Below, piece by piece: positions 8,510-16,505 of a stretch of DNA of 64,000 nucleotides. The stretch lies in NCBI RefSeq assembly GCF_017352375.1, contig NZ_JAFEVR010000009.1:248001-312000 (forward strand), read 5' to 3'. Origin of the DNA: Mycolicibacterium sp. S2-37. GTDB taxonomy: Bacteria; Actinomycetota; Actinomycetes; Mycobacteriales; Mycobacteriaceae. The notes under the pieces are model-generated. The model was not told the origin of the DNA. It worked only from the letters and a program-made list of their open reading frames with translations, and did no database searches. Each line of letters starts with the position of its first letter. Within the stretch, counting starts at the first letter, position 1. Position numbers and translations under genes: made by a program.

Positions 8510-9403
8510 ATGCAGAACATGCTTTCCGCCCAGCAGGCCGAACAGCGCGAATTCTGGCGGCAGCTGTGCCCCGGCATGTCGATCGAGGGCGACGCCTTCG
8601 CGGCTCCGGCGGCAGTCGGCGACCCCGCGGATCTGGTGCCGATCCTCAACCGCGAGGGCTACATCCAGGTTGCCGACGCGCTTCCCGAGGCCCGCATCGC
8701 GCCGATCCGCCACGCGGTGTCGACCCTGTTCCAGTGCGGTATCCCGCTGCCCTTCGCGTTCGTCTACGACGAAATGTGGCTTGCCTTCCAGAGCCTTTCA
8801 CGCTTTCTGTCGACCGCGCTCGGTGAGGACTACCGCGCACTGCCCGATTTCTGGGTGTGGCACGTCAAGCCCAACGAGGATTCGGCCGGCTGGGGTCCGC
8901 ACCGCGACCGCGTGCAGCCGACCATCTATGACGACAATTCACCGCAGACGCTGACCGTCTGGCTGCCCTTCACCGACGCCACGCCGCTCAACGGTTGCAT
9001 GTACGTCCTGCCCGCCCACCGCGATCCGCGGTTCATCGAACGGCGTTGGGACGGTGAGGGCAACAACGTCGTGTACAACCCTCAGGACATCCGGGCTCTG
9101 CCCGCCACCGCCGGCAGCCTGCTGGCGTGGAATCAGGCGGTGCTGCACTGGGGCGGGCGCGGTAGCCGGCTGGGTGCCGCGCCACGGATCAGCGCCGCCT
9201 TCGAGTTCCAGCGCGGCGATTGCGCACCGTTCAATCAGCCGCTGCTCGATCCGTACCGGATGCCCACGTTCGCCGAGCGGCTCGGGCTGATCGGTAAGCA
9301 GGCGTTGCAGTACCGGCACATGTACCCGCTCACCGACGATGTCGCGGCCGTCGCGACATCGCTCTATCAGCGGTTCATGCCCGGCGTGTCGCTCAGCATC
9401 TGA
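8510..9403 (+). CDS. Phytanoyl-CoA dioxygenase (PhyH)-like Fe(II)/2OG oxygenase
   Basis: About 297 residues, double-stranded beta-helix oxygenase. The iron ligands are visible as HRD in GWGPHRDRVQP (about residue 128) and a distal His in VLHWGGRGSR (about 213), followed by an Arg (PRISAAFEF) suited to binding the 2-oxoglutarate carboxylate. PhyH-family enzymes hydroxylate varied small molecules or acyl groups, so the substrate cannot be read from sequence. It is flanked by two paralogous methyltransferases, one divergent and one convergent with an 18-base gap. That suggests one tailoring pathway. ATG 8483 is an alternative start; neither has a clear ribosome site. Confidence 0.8.
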   Translation: MQNMLSAQQAEQREFWRQLCPGMSIEGDAFAAPAAVGDPADLVPILNREGYIQVADALPEARIAPIRHAVSTLFQCGIPLPFAFVYDEMWLAFQSLSRFLSTALGEDYRALPDFWVWHVKPNEDSAGWGPHRDRVQPTIYDDNSPQTLTVWLPFTDATPLNGCMYVLPAHRDPRFIERRWDGEGNNVVYNPQDIRALPATAGSLLAWNQAVLHWGGRGSRLGAAPRISAAFEFQRGDCAPFNQPLLDPYRMPTFAERLGLIGKQALQYRHMYPLTDDVAAVATSLYQRFMPGVSLSI

Positions 9404-9421
9404 GCCGACAATCTGAGTGGG

Positions 9422-10486
9422 TCAGGCCTGCTTCCGATAGACCAGCCAGCGCATGTCGATGGGGCACAGCTCGCGGGGCAGGGCGAAGACGTCCTGTCCG
9501 GTCACCCACTCGGGATACCAGCCGGTGGGGGGCCACCCGCCTTCGGGCAGGTGCGTGCTCTCGTAGTCGTAGACGGAATCGTCGGAGACCTGCTCGAGCG
9601 GAAAATCCGCAACGGCAGCGGCCATTTCGGCGTAGGTGAAGATGCGGCTGTACATCTGCTCACCGAGTTGGATGACCGATTCGTCGGGCGTGTAGTTGTG
9701 CGCCGCCATGAACGTGTTGAACACGAGTCGCCCGCCGGGGGCGAGGCAATCTGACGCGAGCTGGAACAGCGTGCGGAGCTGGTCGGCGGTGCGGAACTCG
9801 GGGACGACCTCCGACAGCAGGATGAGGTCGTAGTCGTCGTCGAGATCCTCGGTGGACGTGGCGAACACGTCACGCTGGATCAGGCCCATCCTCAGTCGTT
9901 CGCGCGACGCCTCCTGCCGGATCATGTCGACGAACTTCTCGTTGACCTCGACGACGTCGACGGGGTGGCCACGACGGGCCAGGGCGAGCGCATTGCGCCC
10001 GGTGCCCGCGCCGATGTCGAGGATCGAGAACTGTTTCGGATCGGTTGCCTCGCTGGCCAGATCCCATACCCGGGCGTCGGGCTGGGTGCCGAACAGCGGA
10101 GGTTCGCGGGTGGCGATCCAGTCGTCGTAGGTCTCAGCGATGGTCTTCGCACGCGGCTGGATGTGATAGTTCAGCGCGGTCCCGACGGGGGTGTGCCACG
10201 AGATGATGATGTCCGACCGTTGCGTCGCCTGGTAGGCCTGCGTCAGCTGGCTCTCCAGAGCGGTCCGCAAATGCGCGAGTTGCTCAGGAGTGAACGGCGA
10301 GCCGACGGTGGCGAACACCTTGCTGCACATCTGGACGTACTCGTCGAGCATCCCCGGGACGGCCGGAATGACGATCTCTCCCCGGGCTTCGCCCCGGCGG
10401 AGCAGCCTGCGGGCCATCGCGGCCCGTAGTGGGCTCGAATTCTCAGATGGCCTCGAATTCTCAAACGGCACTGGGGAATTCGTCAC
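9422..10486 (-). CDS. Class I SAM-dependent methyltransferase (paralogue 2)
   Basis: 354 residues, GTG start. SAM motif I is LDIGAGTGRNALALARRGHP, followed by VVEVNEKF, YDLILLSEVVPEF and CLAPGGRLVFNTF. It matches the protein at 7341-8384 along its whole length, so the two arose by duplication around the dioxygenase or were acquired together and diverged. The N-terminus contains a short repeat (ENSRPSENSS) encoded by two copies of ctcgaattctca (10434-10445, 10452-10463). No membrane segment. The substrate is unknown; a role with the neighbouring oxygenase is inferred from context. Confidence 0.8.
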   Translation of the reverse strand: MTNSPVPFENSRPSENSSPLRAAMARRLLRRGEARGEIVIPAVPGMLDEYVQMCSKVFATVGSPFTPEQLAHLRTALESQLTQAYQATQRSDIIISWHTPVGTALNYHIQPRAKTIAETYDDWIATREPPLFGTQPDARVWDLASEATDPKQFSILDIGAGTGRNALALARRGHPVDVVEVNEKFVDMIRQEASRERLRMGLIQRDVFATSTEDLDDDYDLILLSEVVPEFRTADQLRTLFQLASDCLAPGGRLVFNTFMAAHNYTPDESVIQLGEQMYSRIFTYAEMAAAVADFPLEQVSDDSVYDYESTHLPEGGWPPTGWYPEWVTGQDVFALPRELCPIDMRWLVYRKQA

Positions 10487-10659
10487 CGCAATCTTTCTCT
10501 AGTCGCTGGCCGATGTGTGCAGGCCGGTGGCCGGCCTGACCGCTCACCATAGCGTGTCCCCGTGACGGTGGGACAGACCTTCGAGCAAACAGATTCTCCA
10601 CCCCCGGCAAGGGGAGATGCGGCCCACGACGCAGCGCCCACGGCGGTTATCATCACCCC

Positions 10660-11232
10660 ATGCCGGATTCCAATGAAGCAGATCGCACCTCCGAGACCGC
10701 CGCATCGACCGGGGGTGGCAAGGACAAGCTCTCGTCCACGTCGGCGGTGGGGAGAACGCCCGTGGCGGTAGACCGCCCGGCCCCCAAGTGGCTGGCGCCG
10801 GCGGCGCTGCTGCTGGCGGTCGTCGCCATCGCCCTGTCGGCCTGGTCGCTGCTGAGCAAGGACTCGTCCTCGTCGGCTTCGGGCACCACGCTGCCGGGTG
10901 ATCCCAAGCAGCGCGTCTGCACCGCCTTCGACACCGTCGCCAAGGCTGTCCAGCTGCAGACCAACAACAACCTTGGTCAGGACCCGATCGCACAGGCGGC
11001 GGTGGCGGGCAATGCTCGCCTGGCGCTGCTCGGCGGCGGTCAGTACCTGGTCAACAGCGTGGACTCCGAGGTGGATTCGGAGCTGGCTGAAGCCGCGCGC
11101 AAGTTCGGCAACACGCTGCAGGACATCGGCGCCAACGCACTCGCCAACGTCCCCAACAGCGATCCGCAGCAGACCGCCCGTCTCCGCGAGGGCGACGCCA
11201 CGCGTCAGCAGATCGTCGAACTCTGCAAGTGA
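10660..11232 (+). CDS. Membrane-anchored conserved hypothetical protein
   Basis: 190 residues. A short cytoplasmic Ser/Thr/Gly-rich head (1-40) is followed by one transmembrane helix (about 43-65, APAALLLAVVAIALSAWSLL), a Ser-rich linker and an extracytoplasmic helical domain with two cysteines (VCTAF and ELCK), which could form a disulfide. No enzymatic motif is seen. Its TGA lies only 7 bases before the GTG of mshB, so translational coupling or one operon is likely. The product is an envelope protein of unknown function. Confidence 0.75.
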   Translation: MPDSNEADRTSETAASTGGGKDKLSSTSAVGRTPVAVDRPAPKWLAPAALLLAVVAIALSAWSLLSKDSSSSASGTTLPGDPKQRVCTAFDTVAKAVQLQTNNNLGQDPIAQAAVAGNARLALLGGGQYLVNSVDSEVDSELAEAARKFGNTLQDIGANALANVPNSDPQQTARLREGDATRQQIVELCK

Positions 11233-11239
11233 GGCTGAC

Positions 11240-12094
11240 GTGTGCGCACCCGTCACGCCGGGGAGGACACGTCCGCGCCTGCTCTTCGTCCACGCGCATC
11301 CGGACGACGAGACCCTGACCACGGGCGGCACCATCGCCCACTACGTGGCCCGCGGCGCCGACGTCCGTGTGGTCACCTGCACGCTCGGCGAAGAGGGCGA
11401 GGTCATCGGCGAGCGCTACGCGCAGCTCGCGGTCGACCACGCCGATCAGCTCGGCGGCTATCGGATCTTCGAACTGACCCGGGCGCTCGAGGCGCTCGGC
11501 GTCAGCGAACCCGTCTTCCTGGGCGGGCCCGGCCACTGGCGCGACTCCGGAATGGCCGGAACCCCGCCGCGCCGACAGTCCCGCTTCGTGGACGCCGACC
11601 CCGCCGCCACCGGTGCGCTCACCGCCGTCATCGACGACTTCCGCCCGCACGTCGTGGTCACCTACGACCCCGACGGCGGGTATGGCCACCCCGACCACAT
11701 CCAGGCCCACCGCGTCACCACCGCCGCCGTCGCCGCAGCGCAATGGCAGGTGCCACGGTTCTTCTGGACTGTCGCGTCGACGACCGCCATGGCCGCCGGC
11801 CTGCAGGACCTGGGGGAGGTGCCCGGCGACTGGACCCGGATCACCATCGACGAGGTGCCCTTCGGCTACCCCGACGACCGGATCGACGTCATCATCGACG
11901 CGGCCGACAGCATGGCCGCCAAAGTCGCCGCGATGCGCGCACACGCCACCCAGATCGCGGTGTCACCCGACGGCCGGTCGTTCGCGCTGTCCAACGCCAT
12001 CGCGTTGCCGATCCTCGCCGAGGAGCACTACCTCCTGGTGTCGGGCGAGCCCGGCCCGCGCGACGACCTACTCGCCGGGCTGCATCTGGCTTAG
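11240..12094 (+). CDS. mshB: GlcNAc-Ins deacetylase MshB (mycothiol biosynthesis)
   Basis: Zn-dependent LmbE/PIG-L-family enzyme that deacetylates 1-O-(2-acetamido-2-deoxy-D-glucosyl)-myo-inositol, the second enzymatic deprotection step of mycothiol synthesis. The metal and catalytic motif AHPDDE sits at about residues 19-24, and the third zinc ligand lies in GYGHPDH (about 147-153). The family motif TCTLGEEGEVIG is present. I chose GTG 11240 (284 residues), which has gagg six bases upstream; homologues start close to PRLLFVHAHPDD. It directly follows the anchored protein at 10660, matching the Rv1170 locus. Confidence 0.95.
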   Translation: MCAPVTPGRTRPRLLFVHAHPDDETLTTGGTIAHYVARGADVRVVTCTLGEEGEVIGERYAQLAVDHADQLGGYRIFELTRALEALGVSEPVFLGGPGHWRDSGMAGTPPRRQSRFVDADPAATGALTAVIDDFRPHVVVTYDPDGGYGHPDHIQAHRVTTAAVAAAQWQVPRFFWTVASTTAMAAGLQDLGEVPGDWTRITIDEVPFGYPDDRIDVIIDAADSMAAKVAAMRAHATQIAVSPDGRSFALSNAIALPILAEEHYLLVSGEPGPRDDLLAGLHLA

Positions 12095-12147
12095 CCCTGG
12101 CGGGACGGGGTAGGCTCCCGTCATCCAGCGACGCCGAAGGGACTCTG

Positions 12148-12255
12148 ATGGACCCGGACCTCGACCCCAATCTGCAGCACTGGCAGGACCGCCTCGACAA
12201 CTACCAGTGGGTGGTGGGCTCGCTGGTCAGCCTGCTCGACAGCATCCCGACCTGA
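12148..12255 (+). CDS. Possible 35-residue small protein
   Basis: ATG 12148 has a well-placed GAAGGGA six bases upstream. The peptide begins MDPDLDPNLQHWQDRLDNY and ends DSIPT; it is acidic, with a short hydrophobic patch (WVVGSLVSLL). Its TGA 12253-12255 overlaps the start of the membrane protein coding region (CTGA), an arrangement typical of translational coupling. It may be a real leader or small protein, or the N-terminal part of the next gene after a frameshift. No family recognised. Confidence 0.4.
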   Translation: MDPDLDPNLQHWQDRLDNYQWVVGSLVSLLDSIPT

Positions 12256-12599
12256 CCCGCGGCCTCGTCCTCGCGCTCCTGGCGCTCGACGGAGTCCTCG
12301 TCGCCATCATGGGCGCGCTGTTCCTTCCCCTGCGCATCGGCGCCATCCCGTTCCCGCTGACCGCGGCGCTGGTCGGTGCCATGAACTCGGCGCTGGTATG
12401 GGTCGCGCTGAAATGGACCGATTCCGGCCGCCTCGCGGCGCTGCCGCTGTGGACCTGGCTGGCCACCGTCGCGGTACTGACCCTCGGCGGACCGGGCGGC
12501 GACATCGTCTTCGGCGGCGCCGGCGTCATGGCCTACAGCGCACTGTTCTACGTCGTGCTCGGCGCGGGCCCGCCCGCCTGGCTGCTGTGGCGGCGCTGA
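12207..12599 (+). CDS. Small four-helix membrane protein (Rv1171-like)
   Basis: Up to 130 residues with four predicted membrane segments: LVLALLALDGVLVAIMGALF, FPLTAALVGAMNSALVWVAL, WTWLATVAVLTLGG and VMAYSALFYVVLGAG. It lies between mshB and fbiC, where M. tuberculosis has the conserved hypothetical Rv1171. The start is unclear: GTG 12207 overlaps the 35-codon ORF, while a CTG at 12252 would be coupled to that ORF's stop. Function unknown. Confidence 0.65.
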   Translation: MGGGLAGQPARQHPDLTRGLVLALLALDGVLVAIMGALFLPLRIGAIPFPLTAALVGAMNSALVWVALKWTDSGRLAALPLWTWLATVAVLTLGGPGGDIVFGGAGVMAYSALFYVVLGAGPPAWLLWRR

Positions 12600-12717
12600 C
12601 GGGCGGCGCGGCCCGCGGTGGCAGGGCGTGAGACTACTGTGGCCGATATGCCGCAAGCCGTGATTCCAGGATGTGAGACGCGCGGATGAAAATCGCGAAC
12701 GCCGGGGTTGTTCGGGA

Positions 12718-15261
12718 GTGGCTCTGAACCCCCCTCCCGGCACCGACCAGCCCAGCCCGGCCGCGTTACGCCGAGTGTTGCGGCGTGCGCGCGACGGTGT
12801 CGCCCTCAACGTGGACGAGGCCGCGATCGCGATGACCGCCCGCGGCGATGACTTGGCCGATCTGTGTGCCAGCGCCGCGCGGGTGCGCGACGCGGGACTG
12901 TCGTCGACCGCGCGCCGCGGTCCGAACGGCCGGCTACCGGTCAGCTATTCGCGCAAGGTGTTCATCCCCGTCACACACCTGTGCCGCGACACCTGTCACT
13001 ACTGCACGTTCGTCACCGTGCCCGGCCTGCTGCGCAAACAGGGCATGGGCATGTACATGGAGCCCGACGAGATCCTCGATGTGGCCCGCCGCGGCGCCGA
13101 ACTCGGTTGCAAGGAGGCGTTGTTCACCCTCGGTGACCGTCCCGAGGCCCGTTGGGACGAGGCGCGTCAATGGCTGGACGAGCGCGGCTACGACTCCACT
13201 CTCGACTACGTGCGCGCCATGGCGATCCGGGTGCTCGAGGAGACCGGGCTGCTCCCGCATCTGAACCCCGGAGTGATGAGCTGGTCGGAGCTCTCGCGCC
13301 TGAAGCCGGTTGCGCCGTCGATGGGCATGATGCTGGAGACGACGTCTCGGCGTCTCTTCGAGACCAAGGGCTTGGCCCACTACGGCAGCCCCGACAAGGA
13401 TCCGGCCGTACGGCTGCGCACGCTTGACGACGCCGGCCGGCTGTCCATCCCGTTCACCACCGGACTGCTCGTCGGGATCGGTGAGACCCTCACCGAGCGG
13501 GCCGAGACGATGCACGCAATCCGCCGCTCCCACAAGGAATTCGGTCACGTCCAGGAAGTGATCGTGCAGAACTTCCGGGCCAAGGACCACACCGCCATGG
13601 CCGGTGTGCCCGACACCGGGATCGACGACTTCCTGGCGACGATCGCGGTGACGCGGCTGGTGCTGGGACCGAAGATGCGGGTGCAGGCGCCGCCGAACCT
13701 GGTGTCGCGCGAGGAGTGCCTGGCGCTGATCGGCGCGGGTGTCGACGATTGGGGTGGGGTGTCGCCGCTGACCCCGGATCACGTCAACCCCGAGCGGCCG
13801 TGGCCTGCGCTGGACGATCTGGCCGACGTCACCGCCGAGGCGGGCTACGACCTGGTGCAGCGGCTGACCGCACAGCCCCAGTACGTCCAGGCCGGTGCCG
13901 CGTGGATCGACCCGCGGGTGCGGGGTCACGTCGATGCGCTGGCCGGTCCGGACGGTCTGGCCCTCGACGTCAATCCGCAGGGCAGGCCGTGGCAGGAGCC
14001 CGACGAAGCGCTGCAGTCGCTGGGCCGGATCGATCTACACACGGCGATCGACAGCGAGGGCAGGCTGACCGAGACCCGCAGTGATCTCGGCAGTGCCTTC
14101 GGTGACTGGGAGTCCATCCGCGAGAAGGTCTCCGAACTCGCCGCCCGCGCTCCCGAGCGCATCGACACCGACGTGCTGGCTGCGTTGCGGGCAGCCGAAC
14201 GCGATCCGGCAGGGCTGTCCGACGACGCCTACCTGGCGCTGGCCACCGCCGACGGACCCGCACTGGATGCCGTTGCGGCGCTCGCGGATTCATTGCGACG
14301 GGACGTGGTGGGCGAGGACGTCACCTACGTCATCAACCGCAACATCAACTTCACCAACATCTGCTACACCGGTTGCCGCTTCTGCGCGTTCGCCCAGCGC
14401 AAGGGTGACGCCGACGCGTACTCGCTGTCCGCCGAGGAGGTGGCCGACCGAGCGTGGGAGGCCCACGTGGTGGGTGCGACCGAGGTCTGCATGCAGGGCG
14501 GTATCGACCCCGAACTGCCCGTGACGGGCTATGCCGATCTCGTGCGGGCGGTGAAGGCGCGGGTGCCCTCGATGCATGTGCACGCCTTCTCGCCGATGGA
14601 GATCTCCAACGGGGTGACCAAGAGCGGACTGTCCACTCGGGAGTGGCTGATCGCTTTGCGCGAAGCCGGTCTCGGGTCCATTCCGGGCACCGCGGCGGAG
14701 ATCCTCGACGACGAGGTGCGCTGGGTGCTGACCAAGGGCAAGCTGCCGGCGTCGGCGTGGATCGAGGTCGTCACCACCGCGCACGAAGTGGGTCTGCGGT
14801 CGAGTTCGACGATGATGTACGGCCACGTCGACCAGCCCCGACACTGGGTCGGGCATCTGCGCGTGCTCCGTGAGATCCAGGACCGCACAGGCGGTTTCAC
14901 CGAATTCGTGCCGCTTCCGTTCGTGCATCAGTCGTCGCCGCTGTATCTTGCCGGCGGCGCGCGCCCCGGGCCGACACACCGGGACAACCGGGCGGTGCAC
15001 GCGCTCGCGCGGATCATGCTGCACGGCCGCATCGACCACATCCAGACCAGCTGGGTGAAGCTGGGCGTCGAACGCACCCAGGTGATGCTGCAGGGCGGCG
15101 CCAACGACCTCGGCGGCACGCTGATGGAGGAGACCATCTCCCGGATGGCCGGGTCGGAGAACGGATCGGCCAAGAGCGTTGCCGAACTGGTCTCGATCGC
15201 CGAGGGCATCGGCCGGCCGGCGCGGCAGCGCACCACGACGTACGCGCCGCTGGCGGCTTAG
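12718..15261 (+). CDS. fbiC: FO synthase FbiC (CofG-CofH fusion)
   Basis: Bifunctional radical-SAM enzyme that makes 7,8-didemethyl-8-hydroxy-5-deazariboflavin (FO), the chromophore of coenzyme F420, from tyrosine and a ribityl-diaminouracil. About 847 residues with two complete radical-SAM halves. The CofG part has a CRDTCHYC cluster (CX3CX2C, about residues 89-96); the CofH part has CYTGCRFC (about 549-556). Both halves show the expected conserved blocks (GDRPEARW, MMLETTSRRLF; GGIDPELP, PLPFVHQSSP). I prefer GTG 12718 (VALNPPPG) because conserved sequence begins soon after; GTG 12673 is an in-frame alternative. F420 is needed for nitroimidazole activation, and fbiC loss is a known resistance route in M. 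tuberculosis. Confidence 0.97.
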   Translation: MALNPPPGTDQPSPAALRRVLRRARDGVALNVDEAAIAMTARGDDLADLCASAARVRDAGLSSTARRGPNGRLPVSYSRKVFIPVTHLCRDTCHYCTFVTVPGLLRKQGMGMYMEPDEILDVARRGAELGCKEALFTLGDRPEARWDEARQWLDERGYDSTLDYVRAMAIRVLEETGLLPHLNPGVMSWSELSRLKPVAPSMGMMLETTSRRLFETKGLAHYGSPDKDPAVRLRTLDDAGRLSIPFTTGLLVGIGETLTERAETMHAIRRSHKEFGHVQEVIVQNFRAKDHTAMAGVPDTGIDDFLATIAVTRLVLGPKMRVQAPPNLVSREECLALIGAGVDDWGGVSPLTPDHVNPERPWPALDDLADVTAEAGYDLVQRLTAQPQYVQAGAAWIDPRVRGHVDALAGPDGLALDVNPQGRPWQEPDEALQSLGRIDLHTAIDSEGRLTETRSDLGSAFGDWESIREKVSELAARAPERIDTDVLAALRAAERDPAGLSDDAYLALATADGPALDAVAALADSLRRDVVGEDVTYVINRNINFTNICYTGCRFCAFAQRKGDADAYSLSAEEVADRAWEAHVVGATEVCMQGGIDPELPVTGYADLVRAVKARVPSMHVHAFSPMEISNGVTKSGLSTREWLIALREAGLGSIPGTAAEILDDEVRWVLTKGKLPASAWIEVVTTAHEVGLRSSSTMMYGHVDQPRHWVGHLRVLREIQDRTGGFTEFVPLPFVHQSSPLYLAGGARPGPTHRDNRAVHALARIMLHGRIDHIQTSWVKLGVERTQVMLQGGANDLGGTLMEETISRMAGSENGSAKSVAELVSIAEGIGRPARQRTTTYAPLAA

Positions 15262-15280
15262 CTTCACCCCGGAATTAAAT

Positions 15281-15294
15281 CGGACCACGGTCCG
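15281..15294. promoter_or_regulatory. Palindromic operator before the YceI gene
   Basis: Perfect inverted repeat cggacc-ac-ggtccg, flanked by A/T-rich sequence (ttaaat and tttatt), in the 88-base gap between fbiC and the YceI gene. The shape fits a dimeric TetR- or MarR-type repressor site over a promoter. No regulator gene is adjacent, so the binding protein is unknown. Confidence 0.5.
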
Positions 15295-15349
15295 TTTATT
15301 CGTTTCGAAGGCGTCGGGTCGGCCGGCGCTTCGGACGAAGGAGACCGCT

Positions 15350-15898
15350 ATGACCGCAGCAACCGAGACCACGCTGAGTGCAGGCACCTGGGCCATCGAC
15401 CCGGTGCACTCGACGATCGGCTTCTCCGTACGCCACCTGATGGTGAGCAAGGTACGTGGGACGTTCGACCAGTTCAGTGGCGCGATCACGGTCGCCGAGG
15501 ACGGCACCGCGTCGGTCACCGCAGAGATCGCCGTCGGTTCGGTGAACACCCGCAACGAGCAGCGCGACGCGCACCTCAAGGCCGCCGACTTCTTCGACGC
15601 CGAGAAGTATCCGACCGCGACCTTCACCTCGACCGGCGTCCGCGCCGACGGCAACCGCTACGCGATCGACGGCGAGTTCACCCTCAAGGGTGTGACCAAG
15701 GCCGTCACGCTGGATCTGGAGTTCAACGGCGTCAACCCCGGTATGGGCCACGGCGAGGTCGCCGGCTTCGACGCGTCGCTGGTGCTCAATCGCAAGGACT
15801 TCGGCATCGACATCGACATGCCCCTGGAGGCGGGCGGCACCGTCGTCGGCGACAAGGTCACCGTCACCCTCGAGATCGAGGCCGTCAAGCAGTCCTGA
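15350..15898 (+). CDS. YceI-family lipocalin-like protein
   Basis: 182 residues. ATG 15350 has GAAGGAG upstream. The YceI domain spans nearly the whole protein, with the family blocks WAIDPVHSTIGFSVRHLMVSK, RDAHLKAADFFDAEKYPTATF and GEFTLKGVTKAV. YceI proteins are beta-barrels that bind long polyisoprenoid molecules; several are periplasmic, but this one has no signal peptide, so it probably acts in the cytoplasm. It is expressed alone: a palindrome lies upstream and a strong stem-loop terminator downstream. It is not in the recalled M. tuberculosis gene order at this place. Confidence 0.92.
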   Translation: MTAATETTLSAGTWAIDPVHSTIGFSVRHLMVSKVRGTFDQFSGAITVAEDGTASVTAEIAVGSVNTRNEQRDAHLKAADFFDAEKYPTATFTSTGVRADGNRYAIDGEFTLKGVTKAVTLDLEFNGVNPGMGHGEVAGFDASLVLNRKDFGIDIDMPLEAGGTVVGDKVTVTLEIEAVKQS

Positions 15899-15908
15899 CC
15901 CCCGACCA

Positions 15909-15940
15909 CGACGCCACGGCCGATTTCGGCCGTGGCGTCG
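15909..15940 (+). terminator. Intrinsic-type terminator after the YceI gene
   Basis: Very strong stem cgacgccacggccga/tcggccgtggcgtcg with a minimal tt centre (in practice a 6-base loop). It starts 11 bases after the YceI stop. No T-run follows. It isolates the YceI transcript from fdxC. Confidence 0.8.
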
Positions 15941-16005
15941 CGCGTATAGGTGTGGTGACTAGTCGGGTTCTATGTGCGACGTTTAGTATCAGTAACCACG
16001 CGGCA

Positions 16006-16034
16006 CCCTAACCCGGCGCCGTGTGAAGTTAGGG
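16006..16034. promoter_or_regulatory. Inverted repeat upstream of fdxC
   Basis: ccctaac (16006-16012) and gttaggg (16028-16034), separated by 15 bases, within the 224-base gap before fdxC. It could be a regulator site or an RNA hairpin in the leader. A possible -10-like gatact lies further down (16068-16073). No start site can be assigned from sequence alone. Confidence 0.3.
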
Positions 16035-16164
16035 CACACTGAGACGATCGTCCAGAATTCGGCTGGGGATACTTCCAGTCGGACAGGTGGACACCGCCTC
16101 GGCGGCCCGACCCGTACCAGCAGCCCACTGGACAGTTTGACCGAGGAACACTGAGGAGAACCCG

Positions 16165-16488
16165 GTGACGTACACCATTGCCGAACCCTGTGTCGACGTG
16201 AAGGACAAGGCATGCATCGAGGAGTGCCCCGTCGACTGCATCTATGAGGGCGCACGCATGCTGTACATCCACCCCGACGAGTGCGTCGACTGTGGTGCGT
16301 GCGAGCCGGTGTGCCCGGTGGAGGCCATCTACTACGAGGACGACGTCCCCGATCAGTGGAGCGGATACACCCAGCACAACGCGGACTTCTTCGCGGAGTT
16401 GGGCTCGCCGGGCGGTGCGTCCAAGGTCGGCCAGACCGACAACGATCCGCAGGCCATCAAAGATCTGCCGCCGCAGGGTGAAGACTGA
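16165..16488 (+). CDS. fdxC: 7Fe ferredoxin FdxC
   Basis: 107 residues, GTG start preceded by gaggag. N-terminal cysteine pattern C-x7-C-x3-CP (CVDVKDKACIEECP) provides ligands for a [3Fe-4S]/[4Fe-4S] pair, together with the canonical CVDCGACEPVCP motif. The C-terminal extension (about 50 residues, YTQHNADFF) is typical of actinobacterial seven-iron ferredoxins. It is a small cytoplasmic electron carrier for oxidoreductases and P450s. The next gene, dapC, starts 17 bases after its stop, as in the Rv1177-Rv1178 pair, so the two are probably co-transcribed. Confidence 0.96.
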   Translation: MTYTIAEPCVDVKDKACIEECPVDCIYEGARMLYIHPDECVDCGACEPVCPVEAIYYEDDVPDQWSGYTQHNADFFAELGSPGGASKVGQTDNDPQAIKDLPPQGED

Positions 16489-16505
16489 CGACTCGCGCGC
16501 CTGAG

